This document shows positions 1 through 11,764 of a stretch of 64,000 nt of DNA, piece after piece. How positions within the stretch are numbered: position 1 is the stretch's first letter; each line of letters begins with the position of its first letter. This stretch comes from Siderastrea siderea (Eukaryota; Cnidaria; Anthozoa; Scleractinia; Rhizangiidae). The translations under genes and the position numbers were made by a program. The DNA lies in contig OZ034975.1 of assembly GCA_964030785.1 (NCBI GenBank), forward strand, positions 45,229,569-45,293,568. The letters run 5' to 3'. The notes under the pieces are model-generated. The model made no database searches and was not told where the DNA came from. It saw nothing but the letters and a program-made list of their open reading frames with translations.

Positions 1-160
1 GAACGTAGAAGACAAAACCAGTTAAAGTGCGGCAGAAATTCAACTGCCGATTCAGATTGAACATGAAGTGAGCTTACTGTATTTGAATGAAATCTGACAT
101 GGCAGAAATCCCATGTTTTAACCAGACGTCTATGGTAACATAGATATGCCGATACATATA

Positions 161-1298
161 CTGTATTTACTCGAATAAGAACCACTTATTAAATTTTTCA
201 GCCCTCAAATGTGGCGCTTATTCCAGGGCAGCGCTTATTTGAGGGCGGCGCTTGTTTAAAAGTTGGACGTGACAAAGAAATCTTTTCTTTTAATTTAACA
301 GTATATTTTTTATCTGTACGAAAATTTTACAGTAACTAACAGAAGCGTCTTTTGATTGTAACCAATTGTCTCTCCCGCACTTTAACAAAATGTCACTAAA
401 ATTGTAAGCAAGTCTGAACAGAATGAAGTGCTCGGTCTCCTAGGTTAAAACACTGTTTAACTTAATAGGCAAGCGGTGAAATATAATCACTTTGAACTGA
501 AGAACATCGCTTTTGATGAAAAGAAATTTCCAATGCTGTTTTAGAGTTCTTTGTAGTGGTTTTTAGTTTGCAGTTGCTATAGCAACTGAGAACTATTGAG
601 ACTGTCCTGGCATAAACAGTCACATGATGTTAATGTTAACTTTTCGGCAACAAGCCCACAAAGCCATTCAAAGTAGAATCCTTCGAAGTGTATAAATGGC
701 AAGTTTTGACGGGCTCTTAACCAAGTTTTGCGCTGTTTAAATAGGTGTAATGTTGGCATGATTTCTGAGACACGAAAGTATAAAATCTCAAGTATTTAAG
801 AAAACACAAACAACTTATATACATGCAAAAACTAGCCCAATGTCTGTTTCTCTTTAATTATGTAAGTGTTCTTAATTCTACATTCATACTGTTATTGCGA
901 GAAAAAAGCCACGATTTCCCAGACTTATGAGAGCACATTTCTTCTCAAATGCTGGACTACTCTTTCTAAACCCGTCAATAGTGGTCTCTCCATTATTCTT
1001 TAACTTTGAGCTGCCTGTTACCTATTTAATGGTGACGCTCTCTATCATGCAACCAAATCCTGCTCCTGATAACCCACTGATATACACTAAAAAACAAAGA
1101 CAGCGAAGGCAAAATCGTAGTAACATCTGAAAAACAACTGCGAACTATCCGAACGGATCCTCTCGTTTAGTTATATGGAATTCCTCAAATAAGCGCCGCA
1201 TTGGGACCATGGCGCTTATTCAGGGGGCCGCACTTATTAACTTGTTTGTCCCAAATGCGGCACTTATTCGGGAGCGGAACTTATTCGAGTAAATACGG
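161..1298. mobile_element. Non-autonomous inverted-repeat DNA element, ~1.14 kb
   Basis: The left end CTGTATTTACTCGAATAAG (161-179) is matched in inverted orientation by CTTATTCGAGTAAATACGG (1280-1298), with one mismatch. Just inside both ends are repeated GGCGCTTATT / AATAAGCGCC blocks (about 210-255 and 1187-1265). No transposase-like reading frame is visible in the interior. It lies upstream of the first visible TBL1 exon, probably in intron 1. The rest of the 1-1638 stretch shows no coding exon. A related design occurs at 4440-4988. Confidence 0.6.
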
Positions 1299-1638
1299 TG
1301 GTTATTTGTGACTACATGAAAGATGATTATAAAGGCATTCATGGTTTTAACGTTATTGCTCATAAACACGGGTTGTACAGGTGATAGAAAACCTGGAAAA
1401 TGAATTTATTGTACAAAATATATTCAGCAGTTGTTTGCTTTTTTGTGAATGAGAAAGCAAGAACAGAAAATTAGTGGCACGCAACTCTCAAAATAGATCT
1501 AGTTCAAAATATTTGAAAACAAAAGGCCAAGTTTAGGTCACGAAAAACGTTAAAAGGTACTGGAAAATCCTGGAATTCTAAACCTTAATAGGGTACAAAC
1601 CATGTAACATTGCTCGTGATTTATGTTTTACCATTTAG

Positions 1639-2587
1639 GATATCAACATTCAGCTTTTACATTTGGAGTGGAAAGTCACATAGACCAATCTAATATCGAT
1701 GGCTCTGTGGTGCCTCCAGGAGCTTTGGTGTCAATCGTACAGAAGGGTGTTCAGTATGTCGAAGCTGAGGTGACACTCAATGAGGTGAGACTTTTTTCGT
1801 AAAATAACATTCAGTACAACAGGCATCACTAGGGGGGGGAGGTGAGGGAGTCAGGGGGGGGGGTGGGGGTGGGAGTGTTTAATGGGGGCGCAGTGGTGTA
1901 GTGGTTAGTACGATGGACTTCGGATCTGAAGGTCGGTGGTTCGACGCTAGTCCCTGCCATCGTGTTGATTCCTTAGACAAGTTACTTTGCCCCACATTGT
2001 CTGTCTTCACCCAGGTGCTGGGGGGTATCCTGTGATGGACTAGCATCCCATCCAGGGGGGGTAGCAATACTCTCATTTGCTTCATGCCACGGAAACTGGG
2101 ATAAGTTCTGGCCGTGTGGGCCTCCTTGGCCTGAGTGCGACTTTTATCCTTTTTTATACAACAGGCATGTAGTCAGAAATTGATGTTTCTGAGATATTTC
2201 CTCTTGAAAATGTTAAATTTGCATACTTTTGTACATGACTGTGTGGCGAGGCTGCCACCTACAGACTGTAGTCAAACACTCGAAAGTTGCAACAGTTACT
2301 GACACTATTTGAAGTAAGTTTCCAACCTCGTCCTTCCAAATTTGCCAGAATACTGTGACTTAATTTTGTACGCTCTATGTAGTTATTATGTCACTTTATC
2401 GCTCAAATTTCTCAATGAAAGATGTAAAGAAAGATGTCGGCAAAGATTGCCCTATAGGTAGTTTTTTCTTTGAAAAGCTGGTCTGAAAATAGGAACCACC
2501 ATCCCACCATCTTTTAGCTTAAACTTATTAGTATCATGTCTTGAATAAGGGTTTGTTGCTTGACTGAATGACTAACTGGATGTCTGA

Positions 2588-2656
<69 letters not shown>

Positions 2657-5600
2657 GGTTTGGTTGGACGATTGATTGACAGACTGACTGGCTGATGAAT
2701 TTTAGATGGAAATTATGGATGGTCTTATTTGCCTTCATTTATAACTCTCATAACTTATGTCTAATAATTGTCTTTCTTTCCAGGATGGAACCATACTCGA
2801 TGACAACAGTGAGCTAGCCCTTATAGACGCCGTTCTTCCAGACATAGTAACCACAAGACGTACACTGTTACAAAATAACAGACCACTTAAACCAGATATA
2901 AAGCATGAAACAAATATTGATGACAGTCATTACAGCCATGATAATTACAAGGGACATAGTGAAATCATGGACATTGATGGTCCAGTTAATGACATTGGAA
3001 ACCAGAAGGCTATCCTTTTAACAGGCCATGAGTCAGAGGTATAGTATTGGAACAAATTAGATTAGATTATGTTGCTGAGTTTTTTGTGAGCAAATTGTAA
3101 GGCACAGCCTAGGTGACTATCATTGATAGATAAATGTTCCACAGGCATGTGAACATGGGATAAGTGTGACTTTGGGCATATGTGGCTTTAAATAAGATCT
3201 GATAATATTATGGATACAACTGATGGTGAAGGACTGAGCCATGCTTACAAGTATGCTTATCCCAAAAATCGCAAGAAATCATACTTTGCAAGGACAGTGT
3301 CATTTCTTTCCATTTACTTTAGCACTAAACTAGCTACCCACCATTCACATTAACCGTGTACCGGTGGTTAATTTGACTTTGTGAAGATTTGATTCACAAA
3401 TAATCTTATAGATGTGGATTTTAATGACACACAAACCCTGAACTTCTAAACCCAACTTGTGACCACTTTGTTTATTGCAGCTGTTGATTATAACTACGTC
3501 AACAACTGACAATCTATTCAAAATAGAGATAGACTAAGTGGATCAAAGACCACCGATGATAGTGCACAAACTTGACCTTTTGATCCCATTGAGCTGAACT
3601 TCTGAAAATCTGCTTCGATGATTGATGGCAGTGAAAACACAACTGCTGTTTGAGTCTTTAACTCTTTAAGCCCTAACAGTGACGAAAATGAAATTTCTCT
3701 TCACATTATCACTACTTGTTCAAATGTTCAAGTGATGAGAATAAAGAAAGTAGTCACCAAGGATAAGATGTGTTGATATTTAGACAAATTCTCCTTACTA
3801 GTTCCATAAGAAATGTATGGAGAATATGCATTTTTATATGAGGGCTTAAAGGGTAATTTCAGAGTTTGCATGTTATTGAAGGGTGCAGTGATTGCTTAAT
3901 TAAGTTGACACTAAAAACAATAACCTTAGTATCATGAAACTGTCATATTTCTTCTTTATCAGGTTTTTGTTTGCTCTTGGAATCCATCACAAGATATATT
4001 AGCATCTGGGTAAGTTGTGTGACTTTGCATTTTTTTAGTACTGTAGTTTCAAATATATTCATTTTATTAACAAAATGTTTTATTCCAAGGTCTGGGGATG
4101 GTACCGCAAGGTTATGGCCAATGAATGAATCAGGGGTTGGGACACCCCTTGTGTTACGGCATCAGTTCAAAGAATTGGAAAACCATAAAAATGCACCCAA
4201 GGATGTCACATCACTAGAGTGGAATGTGAGTGTACAGTTTTGATAAATCCTTTGCCTTTTGAACCCTCATTGACCTGCTGAGATGTAAAAGAGCGATGTG
4301 GTGATTAGAAATCTGAAATATTTTCTTTTTACTAGAATGATGGAACGCTCCTAGCAACAGGATCTTATGACGGACAAGCAAGAATATGGAGTCCAGAAGG
4401 TAAAACATTTCTCAAGCAATGGCTAAAGGAATTCAAATACTGTATTTTCTCAATTAAATGCTGGGGGTGTTTATTTAAAACTAGACCTCGTAGACCCAGC
4501 GTTTATTTGAACCAGTTGTTTATTCAGGGCCCGGCGTTTATTAATAAGGGGTATCTTCTATCATTATTGACAGGCTTAGTTGTTTGGTCTTTAATACTTT
4601 AGGTTCACTAAAATTTTAGCAAAAAATAGCACAACATAAGTAAAACAGGAATAGTATGTCTCACCAATTTTGTTTTTTACCAATACAATTCAAAACAAGG
4701 CAGGAAATTGGGTGGTCATTACCATGTAGAATACATTAGGCCAACTTATTTTAGTTCGAATGAGCAAATTAAATGGGGCTGAAGTACAGTAGTGGTTCAT
4801 GAACGCTTTTTAAATTGATATAACTAAATTTCAATGAGAATCAGTAACATAAATCTTCAGTTCAAATAAACTCCGGACCTCAAATAAACGCCGGTACCTC
4901 GAACAAATGCCGAGGGCATTTATTTCAAATTCGACCTAGTTGACCCGGCGTTTATTTGAGGCCCGGCGTTTAATCGAGAAAATACGGTATCGTCAAAATG
5001 TTGGATGTACTAGCTTGTGAACAGTCTTACATTAGGGCTGATTTAGATGGTGCGATTTTTGCTTACAACTGTTGTATGCGACTTGCTCACATCATGTCTG
5101 CAACACGAATCGTGTCGTCTAAATCAGGCATACAAAATCTTCACTACAGTTGGACACAACACAAAAAATGTGGTACGATCTTGAAACCTGTTTTAAACCT
5201 TATGACAGTTGTAGCTTCATTCAAAATGTTAGAATGATGAGTTGTATACCATCTTTGCTTGACGCAAGCAGTGCACGCTGCAAAAGTCGCATATGACAGT
5301 CATGAGCAAAAATCATACCGTCTAAATCAGGCCTTACAAAGCCAAATGGTCACAGAATAATAATTCAACCTTCCATTGGCAGTCAGACCAAAGTAAACAA
5401 TACTGATGCAAGCTTCAGCTGACTTGATTTGGGTGGCTTGGTCAAATTGTAATGATAGGGTGAATTCAAAGTCAATCAAAGTGAATGCAGCCAAAGTAGC
5501 AACCAAACAGAGGTGCAAGTTATTGGGAGTTTTCAACCGGCACTACCTTGTGCCTCCATTTGACCAGGGATTTATCTACTAGTTGTGTGAAGTAAATTAG

Positions 5601-8600
5601 CTGTGATTCCATATCTGTTGTCTACCAGTTTTCAAAAGTAGATTAATGATTATGCTTTTGTCTACCCTTTACAGGGGAGCTGGTTAAAACACTAAGTGAT
5701 CACAAAGGACCAATATTCTCCATCAAATGGAACAGAAAAGGAAATTATTTACTTAGTGCTGGTGTAGATAAGGTATGCCCATGCTAACACTGTGTCATTT
5801 ATGTTATTCAGGGTTTTCAATAGGAATCTGAGTAGGAGGCAAAATTTTAGGAGTAGGTGGAGAATGAACTACTTGCACCAAAGGCACAAGGATTCTAGTA
5901 TATCTGAGGGTATGCTTCCCAAGAAAATTTTGAAAATTTGGGCCTCTTAGGATGCATTTGCTGCATTCTAGAGCATAAATTAGGGTATTTGAACAGAACA
6001 GGAAATGCAAATTGCCGCTAAATTACTCAGAATTCAGGCAAGATTCTTTTGTTGTTCATGAATAAATCTTGGCCAATCCAAGGCTCGTGTTTTGTGGTGA
6101 ATGTTTCTCATGTTAGTCATAAAATATGAGATCATTTCTCAATCAAATAGGCGTCGAGTTCGTGTGGAATAGCCGGCGAGTTTCGCCGGCTGCTGGCCCT
6201 TATTGAAAACCCTGGTTATTACATGACACTTTACTCTCACACTTCCACTGTTCACCCAGAATTATGCACTGATGGTTTCACTCTGCAGTTTAACAAATCA
6301 ATCAGGTTGTCCCAGTTTTGTTGACTACAAGATTGTAACATTACGCTCGCAATGAATTTCATCACACAGCCGCCCCAATTACAGTCAACTCTCGTTATAA
6401 AAGACACCATCGGGATCAAGATTTGGTTTCCGTAATGAAGGGAGTCTACAAAATTATTGTGAGAGTTGTTTTCAGAAATTTCTTATTCTCTGGGGCTTCA
6501 GCCGCTGTCTTTAATAATGGGGTGTCTGTAATAGCAAGGTGTCTGCAAGGCAAGAGTTGACTGTATCATGACATGGTGCCTTCCCTGGAAAAACAGTTTG
6601 CTTTCTAGCTACAGACTAACTCCAGTAAAGATATTATCTGAGGTGCAACCGCAAGTTTGTTGTTCAGTGTTACTACCATCTTGTTGTCAGCAAAATGTGA
6701 TCTCAAAATTATTACTATAAGGAGAGTGTCTCCTTTTCTAACTGTGCATACGTTTTTCACATCTTGGTTCTGGTACAAGATATTCAGGTTTCTTAAGGAA
6801 TTTGCCTACTAATACAATGGTATTTTGTGTGGTCTATGACTAAGTGGAAAGAGCAGATCTTAGCAAAGGTGTATCAGAATCCAAAAGAAAGTTGGGGATT
6901 ACAGTGCATTTTCAGAGATAATTGAGCTTAAATTTGGAAAGAAAATCCCATACATTCTTTGCATCTTAAAGCTTTTTCAGAATTATGGTTGCTTAATTGT
7001 CTCTGAAAAATGTGTGGTTACCCAAATTTTTCTTTTTAGATTCCAATAGGTCTTGCTAAGATCTGCTTTTTCCCCATAGTCATAACCTTTGCAAAAATAC
7101 CTCTGTATTAGGACCCACTGTCCTTTAACAAACCTAGAATGTGACCAAGGCACTTTCATTTTGTTTTATTTCCAGAGTACCATTGTTTGGGATACAAATA
7201 ACTGGGAAGTAAAACAGCAATTTGCTTTCCACCAGGGTAAGAAAGATCTGTGTTAGATATCTTTTAAGTACTATTAGTGTGAATTTTATTTACCTCCAAT
7301 ATCTTGTTTACATGGTAACATACTCACATGCATTTATCTTCTGTTTTACATATAGCTCCCACATTAGATGTCGACTGGCAAAACAACAGCAGTTTTGCGT
7401 CATGCTCAACAGACAAAATAATACACGTCTGCAGAATAGGACTGGACAAACCTGTCAAGTCTTTTCAAGGACATACTGTGAGTTTGTTAAGTAGTGATGA
7501 TACTGTTCACTCTGCTTTCAGATCATTTTACTTTTTACCAGAAAGCAATTTGGTTGCTCCCGTTGGCTATTTCAAGGTCACGTGATGGCAACTAAATTCA
7601 TCTGTATCCCCTACGGGCAGTAATTGATGAATTACATCCCATGTGGGGTACAATCCATCGACAGTTGCCCACTTGAAAATTTACTTCCTGTGAATCACAA
7701 AAATGGTGGGAATTTTGGTCGCCTGGCAGAATTTTTGGCTTCACCTCGGGAAACATCAAACTCTCTGGAAAACAAAACTAACTGTTTCCCGAGGGATCAG
7801 ACATTAAGTGTATATTACATCACTGGGAAAACGTTGATGCAAATAGTTTGTCTCGTTTCAGTGTCTTTTGTTACATGTATGTATCTTCGTTTTATTTTCA
7901 TTGTTTTTGCAATTCTTTTGGGTACGAGAAGGACACGAGGCCCTGCTTGATGACGATGCATCAAATCCTGAGTGATAAGCATCTTTAGTTCTTTTTAGTT
8001 TTTTCAGTACATTGTTGAGCAGAGTGTTCTTGAAAATAAAGAAAATCACCAACTAGGGGATATTGTCTTGAATGGGTGTAACACGAATTCTAGAGTTATC
8101 CACAACTGAATTTGCCTTACAGTGCCAATACATTGTCAAGTAAAGAAGTGAAATATTGATCTTTCTTTTTTCCTGTCAACAGAGTGAAGTAAATGCAATC
8201 AAATGGGACCCATCAGGGTCACTTTTAGCATCTTGTTCAGATGACCTGTCAGCTAAGGTGAGTTCACCTGCCACCAGCATTTTAGTTCAACCGTCTTTGT
8301 CTCTTAGATCTTCTTTTATCAAATATGAGCATTTTAAGGGGCAGGAATCACTCTTTAAACTTTAAATTTTGTTCCTTGAATTTTTGCAGATTTGGAGTAC
8401 AAAACAAGATACTTGGTTGTTTGATCTTCAAGGTCACAAAAAAGAAATTTATACAATAGCTTGGAGTCCCACAGGACCCACAACAGCTTGTCCTAATGCT
8501 CCTCTTCTGTTAGCTAGGTAAGTTGCAAATAGAAGCTAGACAAAGTATTCTCTAAAATAATGAATCCTACAAAAAATACCTAGAAATATGGTGATTATGT

Positions 8601-11600
8601 GTATCACCAGAAAGTCACTGACCTTCCTTGGTTATTGGGATGAGAGGCCAATGGCAGACTCCGGCCTCAGACTCCCCTTGCGGCCAGCACTAAACTTGAG
8701 TTTCTTAAACATGAAGAGACTAAAATCATTACTACTTCCACTTGGATGGGAAGTGAGTTCTTTGCAGCCATTTTCAGGGTGACCTGCAGCATCTTTTTAT
8801 ATTTCTCTGATATGTTGCCAAAACGTCTTTTTCCTTTTTTTGAGCTGGGGAAAGATGAACCTGGAGGTAAGATTCTTGTATAAGGAGACAACAAAATCAA
8901 ATGGCCCAGCAGCTCTAACCACTGAAGGAGACGGGGTCAAAACATCCCACTTTCCGTACCCTCTAATCCCAGACGTTCTTACCCTTTGGTGGCTTCTACT
9001 TCTTTGCACTTATTGAATTGCAAAATATTTTGCAATAAGGCATAATTTTTCTGTATTTCTGCCTCGGGGATCCCCCTCCCACCCTCCTTCTTCCAGATCA
9101 TGCCCCCCCCCCCTTTCTATTGGGTCCCTCCACTTTGTTCCTCCCCTCCCCAACTAACCTTCAGACTGATAGTCTTACACACGTAGCACCGTGGTTCCAC
9201 AATACTGTTGCCCCATCGTTATGGGCGTCAGTCTATCCCCAGAGGGTGGGAGATGAGAAGATAGCAGTCACTTCATACTACCGTGGAACCTTAACTATCC
9301 AGACTAAAAGTAGTCTGGATAACTGGGAGTCCTGGGATAACATGAAGCCAAATAGATAACTAAGCAGGATTTAGGTGAGCAATCACGGCCTCTATTTTCA
9401 GAGGAAACTGTTTTCACAGAGGCCTAAAGTAGCCACATGCTCGACCTCGTCTTTTCTGATAGTGTTCTTAATCAGTTTGTACTCGGAAACATGGAGCAAA
9501 CATTAGCCTGTTTTGAAGAAACACTCACTCCCTTTTTTTTGTATAGTCATAATTTTGTGGTTTTGTTTTCAGTGCCTCATATGATACTACAGTGAAACTG
9601 TGGGAACTTGAGCGAGGTAGCTGTGTTATGTCACTCTCCAAGCATCAAGAACCAGTTTATTCAATTTCATTTAGTCCTGACGGTAAATACTTGGCTTCTG
9701 GGTCAATTGATAGAGCACTAAACATCTGGTCAACACAGGTTAGTAGATCTTTAACTACTTTAAGGATGTTGCCTCCTAACACAAAGGTATTTTTGCACAG
9801 TTGATGACTATGCTCAAAGCAGACCTTTGCAAGGGCTATTGGGATCAAAAAGAAAATTGTGGGTAGCCACATATTTTTCAGAGATATTAAGCAACCATTA
9901 TTCTAAGAAGCTTTATAATACAAAACAGTGTTTGGCATTTTCATCCCAAATTTAAGCTCAGTTATCGCTGAAAAATGCTTGGTTACCTCCAGTTTTCTTT
10001 TTGGATTCCAACAGCTCTTCCTAAGATCTGCTTTTCCCACATGGTCATGATCCTTGCAAAAATACCTTTTTGTTAGTAGGTACTGTCCTTATAAAGAAAC
10101 CCGAGTTTCTCAGATTGGCTCAACATGTGCAGAACGTGTTCGCAGTAACAAAAGGAGGCACTCCTTGAGTAATATAATCATATTGAATAAGTGATTGTGT
10201 GCGTCAAATTTACAGACTCAAGCCAAAGGCAACAGTTCATGAATCGAATACAAATGGACACAAGTTTTGTATATATATAGCTTATTACACAATAGCCCAG
10301 TCTTGATTTCACCAAGACTGCTGGATCAAAAGACAAAAGACACATTTGTATGGAGTTAGTCTCAATCTGAATTAAACTATTCACAAATAGCAGTGAGAAG
10401 ATAAACTATTCAGAACTCTGTGTATTGTTTCATTCAGCACTTAGAATTCAGCACTTTCCTACTGGTATTTATGCAAATTTTACTGCAGATTGAGACTAAA
10501 CCTATAAAACTGCATCTTTGGTATTTTTATTCAGCGGTCTTGGTGGACTCCGGTACATACTTCATATATGATACAAATGCATCAGTACACTATAATGTAT
10601 CATATATGAAGTACCTACCACTCGAAGTTGAATTATTGTCTTAAAATGTTCATGTTTATCAACTGTCTTGGCAATACCAATCATTTTGAGCAAGTGAATC
10701 AAAGGAAGTTTTTGTAAATCAAAACAAAATGTGCTTTACAGATTCATTTCTCTTGTTTTTCTGTATGAATTTTTAATAAGTGCTACTACCGGTACTTGAT
10801 TTCGCTACGTGTCTTGCCTTACTAGATAAGTTAGTTGACAGTGAAATTGGCCATACCATTGCTTCTCAACATTCTGTTTTTAATATAGTCGAAGCTTCCG
10901 TAAGCAGACACCCTCGGGAAGCAGACAAAGTGTCCACAGCTAGAGCTGGCTACTTACGGGAGTGTGAAATACAGAGTGTGAGTCTTCCGGCAAACAGGGT
11001 TCTGTCGAGGCAGCTGTCAGTATAACTTTCCCATTTATGAGAGTGCCCTCCCAGAGAGTTTCGACTTTGTTTGAAATCTTTCTGTTTCTTTTTCCATTTC
11101 TTCACCAGTTGAAACCAAGTCAGTGGCATGTTTGGAAATTAGTCTAAAATTGCCTTGTTCGTGTGTTTGACAATAATTGCTTGTATTAGAAAAGTTGTCT
11201 ATCGCGTCATCTGAGGTCTCAATTTATAATCTTTGTTCTTATAGACTGGCACTTTAGTTCATAGCTCCCATGCCAATGGGGGAATATTTGAAGTACAATG
11301 GAGTCCTAGAGGCGATAAAGTAGCTGCATGTTATTCAGACAATACGGTGAGTGACATGGCATCCTAATGTGATTTAACATGTGCATTTTTATTGCGCATC
11401 CATTTTTGATGGGTGAATTCTAAAGGCACGAAAAATACCAATTTTTAAAATCTAGCCAATGCTGGTCAGCGGTTTCACTAATATGTGGGGGGGGGGGGGG
11501 GGGTCCAGGGGCGCTTACATGTGCTTTCTGCTTTGCTGAGGCTTGCTTCGCTAGCACATTTTGCTTTCCTCTTAACTGCTGAGGAGATTGCTGCCCTCCT

Positions 11601-11764
11601 CGCTTGCTACGTATACGGCGCCTACCCTCCATACTTCAATTGGCTTAGAGTTTAAATTAAAATCATTATAGAGTTTTCTCTGGTACTACAAATACGTCTA
11701 ATAAATTGTCGTTTTTGCCCTTGCCTCTCCGCAGCTGTGCGTGTTAGATGTCCGGAACCTTTGA
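1639..11764 (+). CDS. TBL1XR1: TBL1X/TBL1XR1-like WD40 corepressor subunit (5' exon outside window)
   Basis: Transducin beta-like 1 family. In other animals this nuclear protein joins the NCoR/SMRT-HDAC3 complex and helps exchange corepressors for coactivators at nuclear-receptor and Wnt targets. Thirteen exons are seen: 1639-1784, 2784-3038, 3963-4009, 4090-4225, 4336-4399, 5675-5772, 7176-7236, 7356-7477, 8183-8257, 8390-8517, 9573-9738, 11245-11346, 11735-11764. All have GT-AG borders and matching phases and give 475 residues plus stop. The first exon here has the rest of the LisH motif ([12 protein letters not shown], then [20 protein letters not shown]). The next has the variable linker ending GHESEV. 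From there WD repeats run to the end (for example [58 protein letters not shown]), closing with LCVLDVRNL. The start codon is missing; the first exon should lie upstream of base 1 and joins in phase 1. The family call is very secure; one invertebrate gene usually corresponds to vertebrate TBL1X, TBL1Y and TBL1XR1 together. Confidence 0.96.
1815..2168 (+). mobile_element. tRNA-derived SINE with 12-bp target-site duplication
   Basis: A tRNA-like head runs from about 1882 to 1957. The A-box-like TGGTGTAGTGGTTAG and the B-box-like GGTTCGACGC are spaced as in a Pol III promoter. A body follows with GGACTAGCATCCCATCCAG and CTGGGATAAGTTCTGG, resembling the conserved central region of V-type SINEs. 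The body ends in CTTTTATCCTTTTTTA. The 12-mer TACAACAGGCAT occurs at 1815-1826 and again at 2157-2168, a clean target-site duplication. A G-rich stretch (1829-1876) lies between the left duplication and the tRNA head. It sits in the TBL1 intron after the LisH exon. Confidence 0.8.
2577..2655. repeat. Tetranucleotide microsatellite (GACT/GGCT/GATT)n
   Basis: Runs of GACT, GGCT and then GATT units in a TBL1 intron. The reverse strand reads as a spurious Gln/Ser-rich frame. Units differ by single base changes between adjacent blocks. Confidence 0.85.
3658..3856. mobile_element. ~200-bp MITE with CTTTAAGCCCT ends
   Basis: The left end TTAACTCTTTAAGCCCT mirrors the right end AGGGCTTAAAGGGTAA. The outer bases are TTAA on the left and a near-TTAA (GTAA) on the right, which would fit a piggyBac-type target, but the call to a superfamily is weak. 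It is non-coding and lies in a TBL1 intron. Confidence 0.55.
4440..4988. mobile_element. Inverted-repeat DNA element, ~550 bp
   Basis: The left end CTGTATTTTCTCAATTAAAT (from 4440) is mirrored by ATTTAATCGAGAAAATACGG-type sequence at the right end (about 4966-4988). Subterminal blocks on both sides contain GGCGTTTATTTGA and CCCGGCGTTTATT motifs. The layout matches the 161-1298 element (CYGTATTT ends and repeated '...TTATT...' subterminal blocks), so the two may be related subfamilies. It lies inside the TBL1 intron 4400-5674. No coding capacity is seen. Confidence 0.6.
6380..6565. mobile_element. ~186-bp MITE with TACAGTCAACTCT ends
   Basis: TACAGTCAACTCTCGTTATA at the left end is mirrored by AGAGTTGACTGTA at the right, with GACACC / GGTGTC further in. 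TA-flanked CAGT...ACTG ends are typical of Tc1/mariner-pogo derivatives, so a pogo-type origin is plausible but inferred. It lies in the TBL1 intron 5773-7175. Confidence 0.6.
6794..7126. mobile_element. ~333-bp palindromic MITE, copy 1
   Basis: The left end (AAGGAATTTGCCTACTAATA, then GGTATTTTG) is mirrored by the right end (CAAAAATACC, TATTAGG, ACTGTCCTT). Inner GATCTTAGCAA / TTGCTAAGATC arms extend the symmetry. The same design recurs at 9762-10092 in another intron of the same gene. Confidence 0.65.
9762..10092. mobile_element. ~331-bp palindromic MITE, copy 2
   Basis: The left end (AAGGATGTTGCCTCCTAACA, GGTATTTTTGCA) is mirrored by GCAAAAATACC, TTAGTAGGTACTGTCCTT. The interior shares TTTTCAGAGATA, AAATTTAAGCTCA, CCTAAGATCTGCTTTT and GGATTCCAA with copy 1, either direct or inverted. 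It lies in the TBL1 intron 9739-11244. Confidence 0.65.
10300..10613. repeat. Inverted repeat with a nested hairpin
   Basis: CACCAAGACTGCTGGAT...TTAGTCTCAATCTG (about 10307-10373) is mirrored, with divergence, by CAGATTGAGACTAA...GCGGTCTTGGTG (about 10486-10547). Immediately after, TACTTCATATATGATACA is perfectly mirrored by TGTATCATATATGAAGTA (10556-10612). Probably a snap-back element remnant. Confidence 0.5.
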
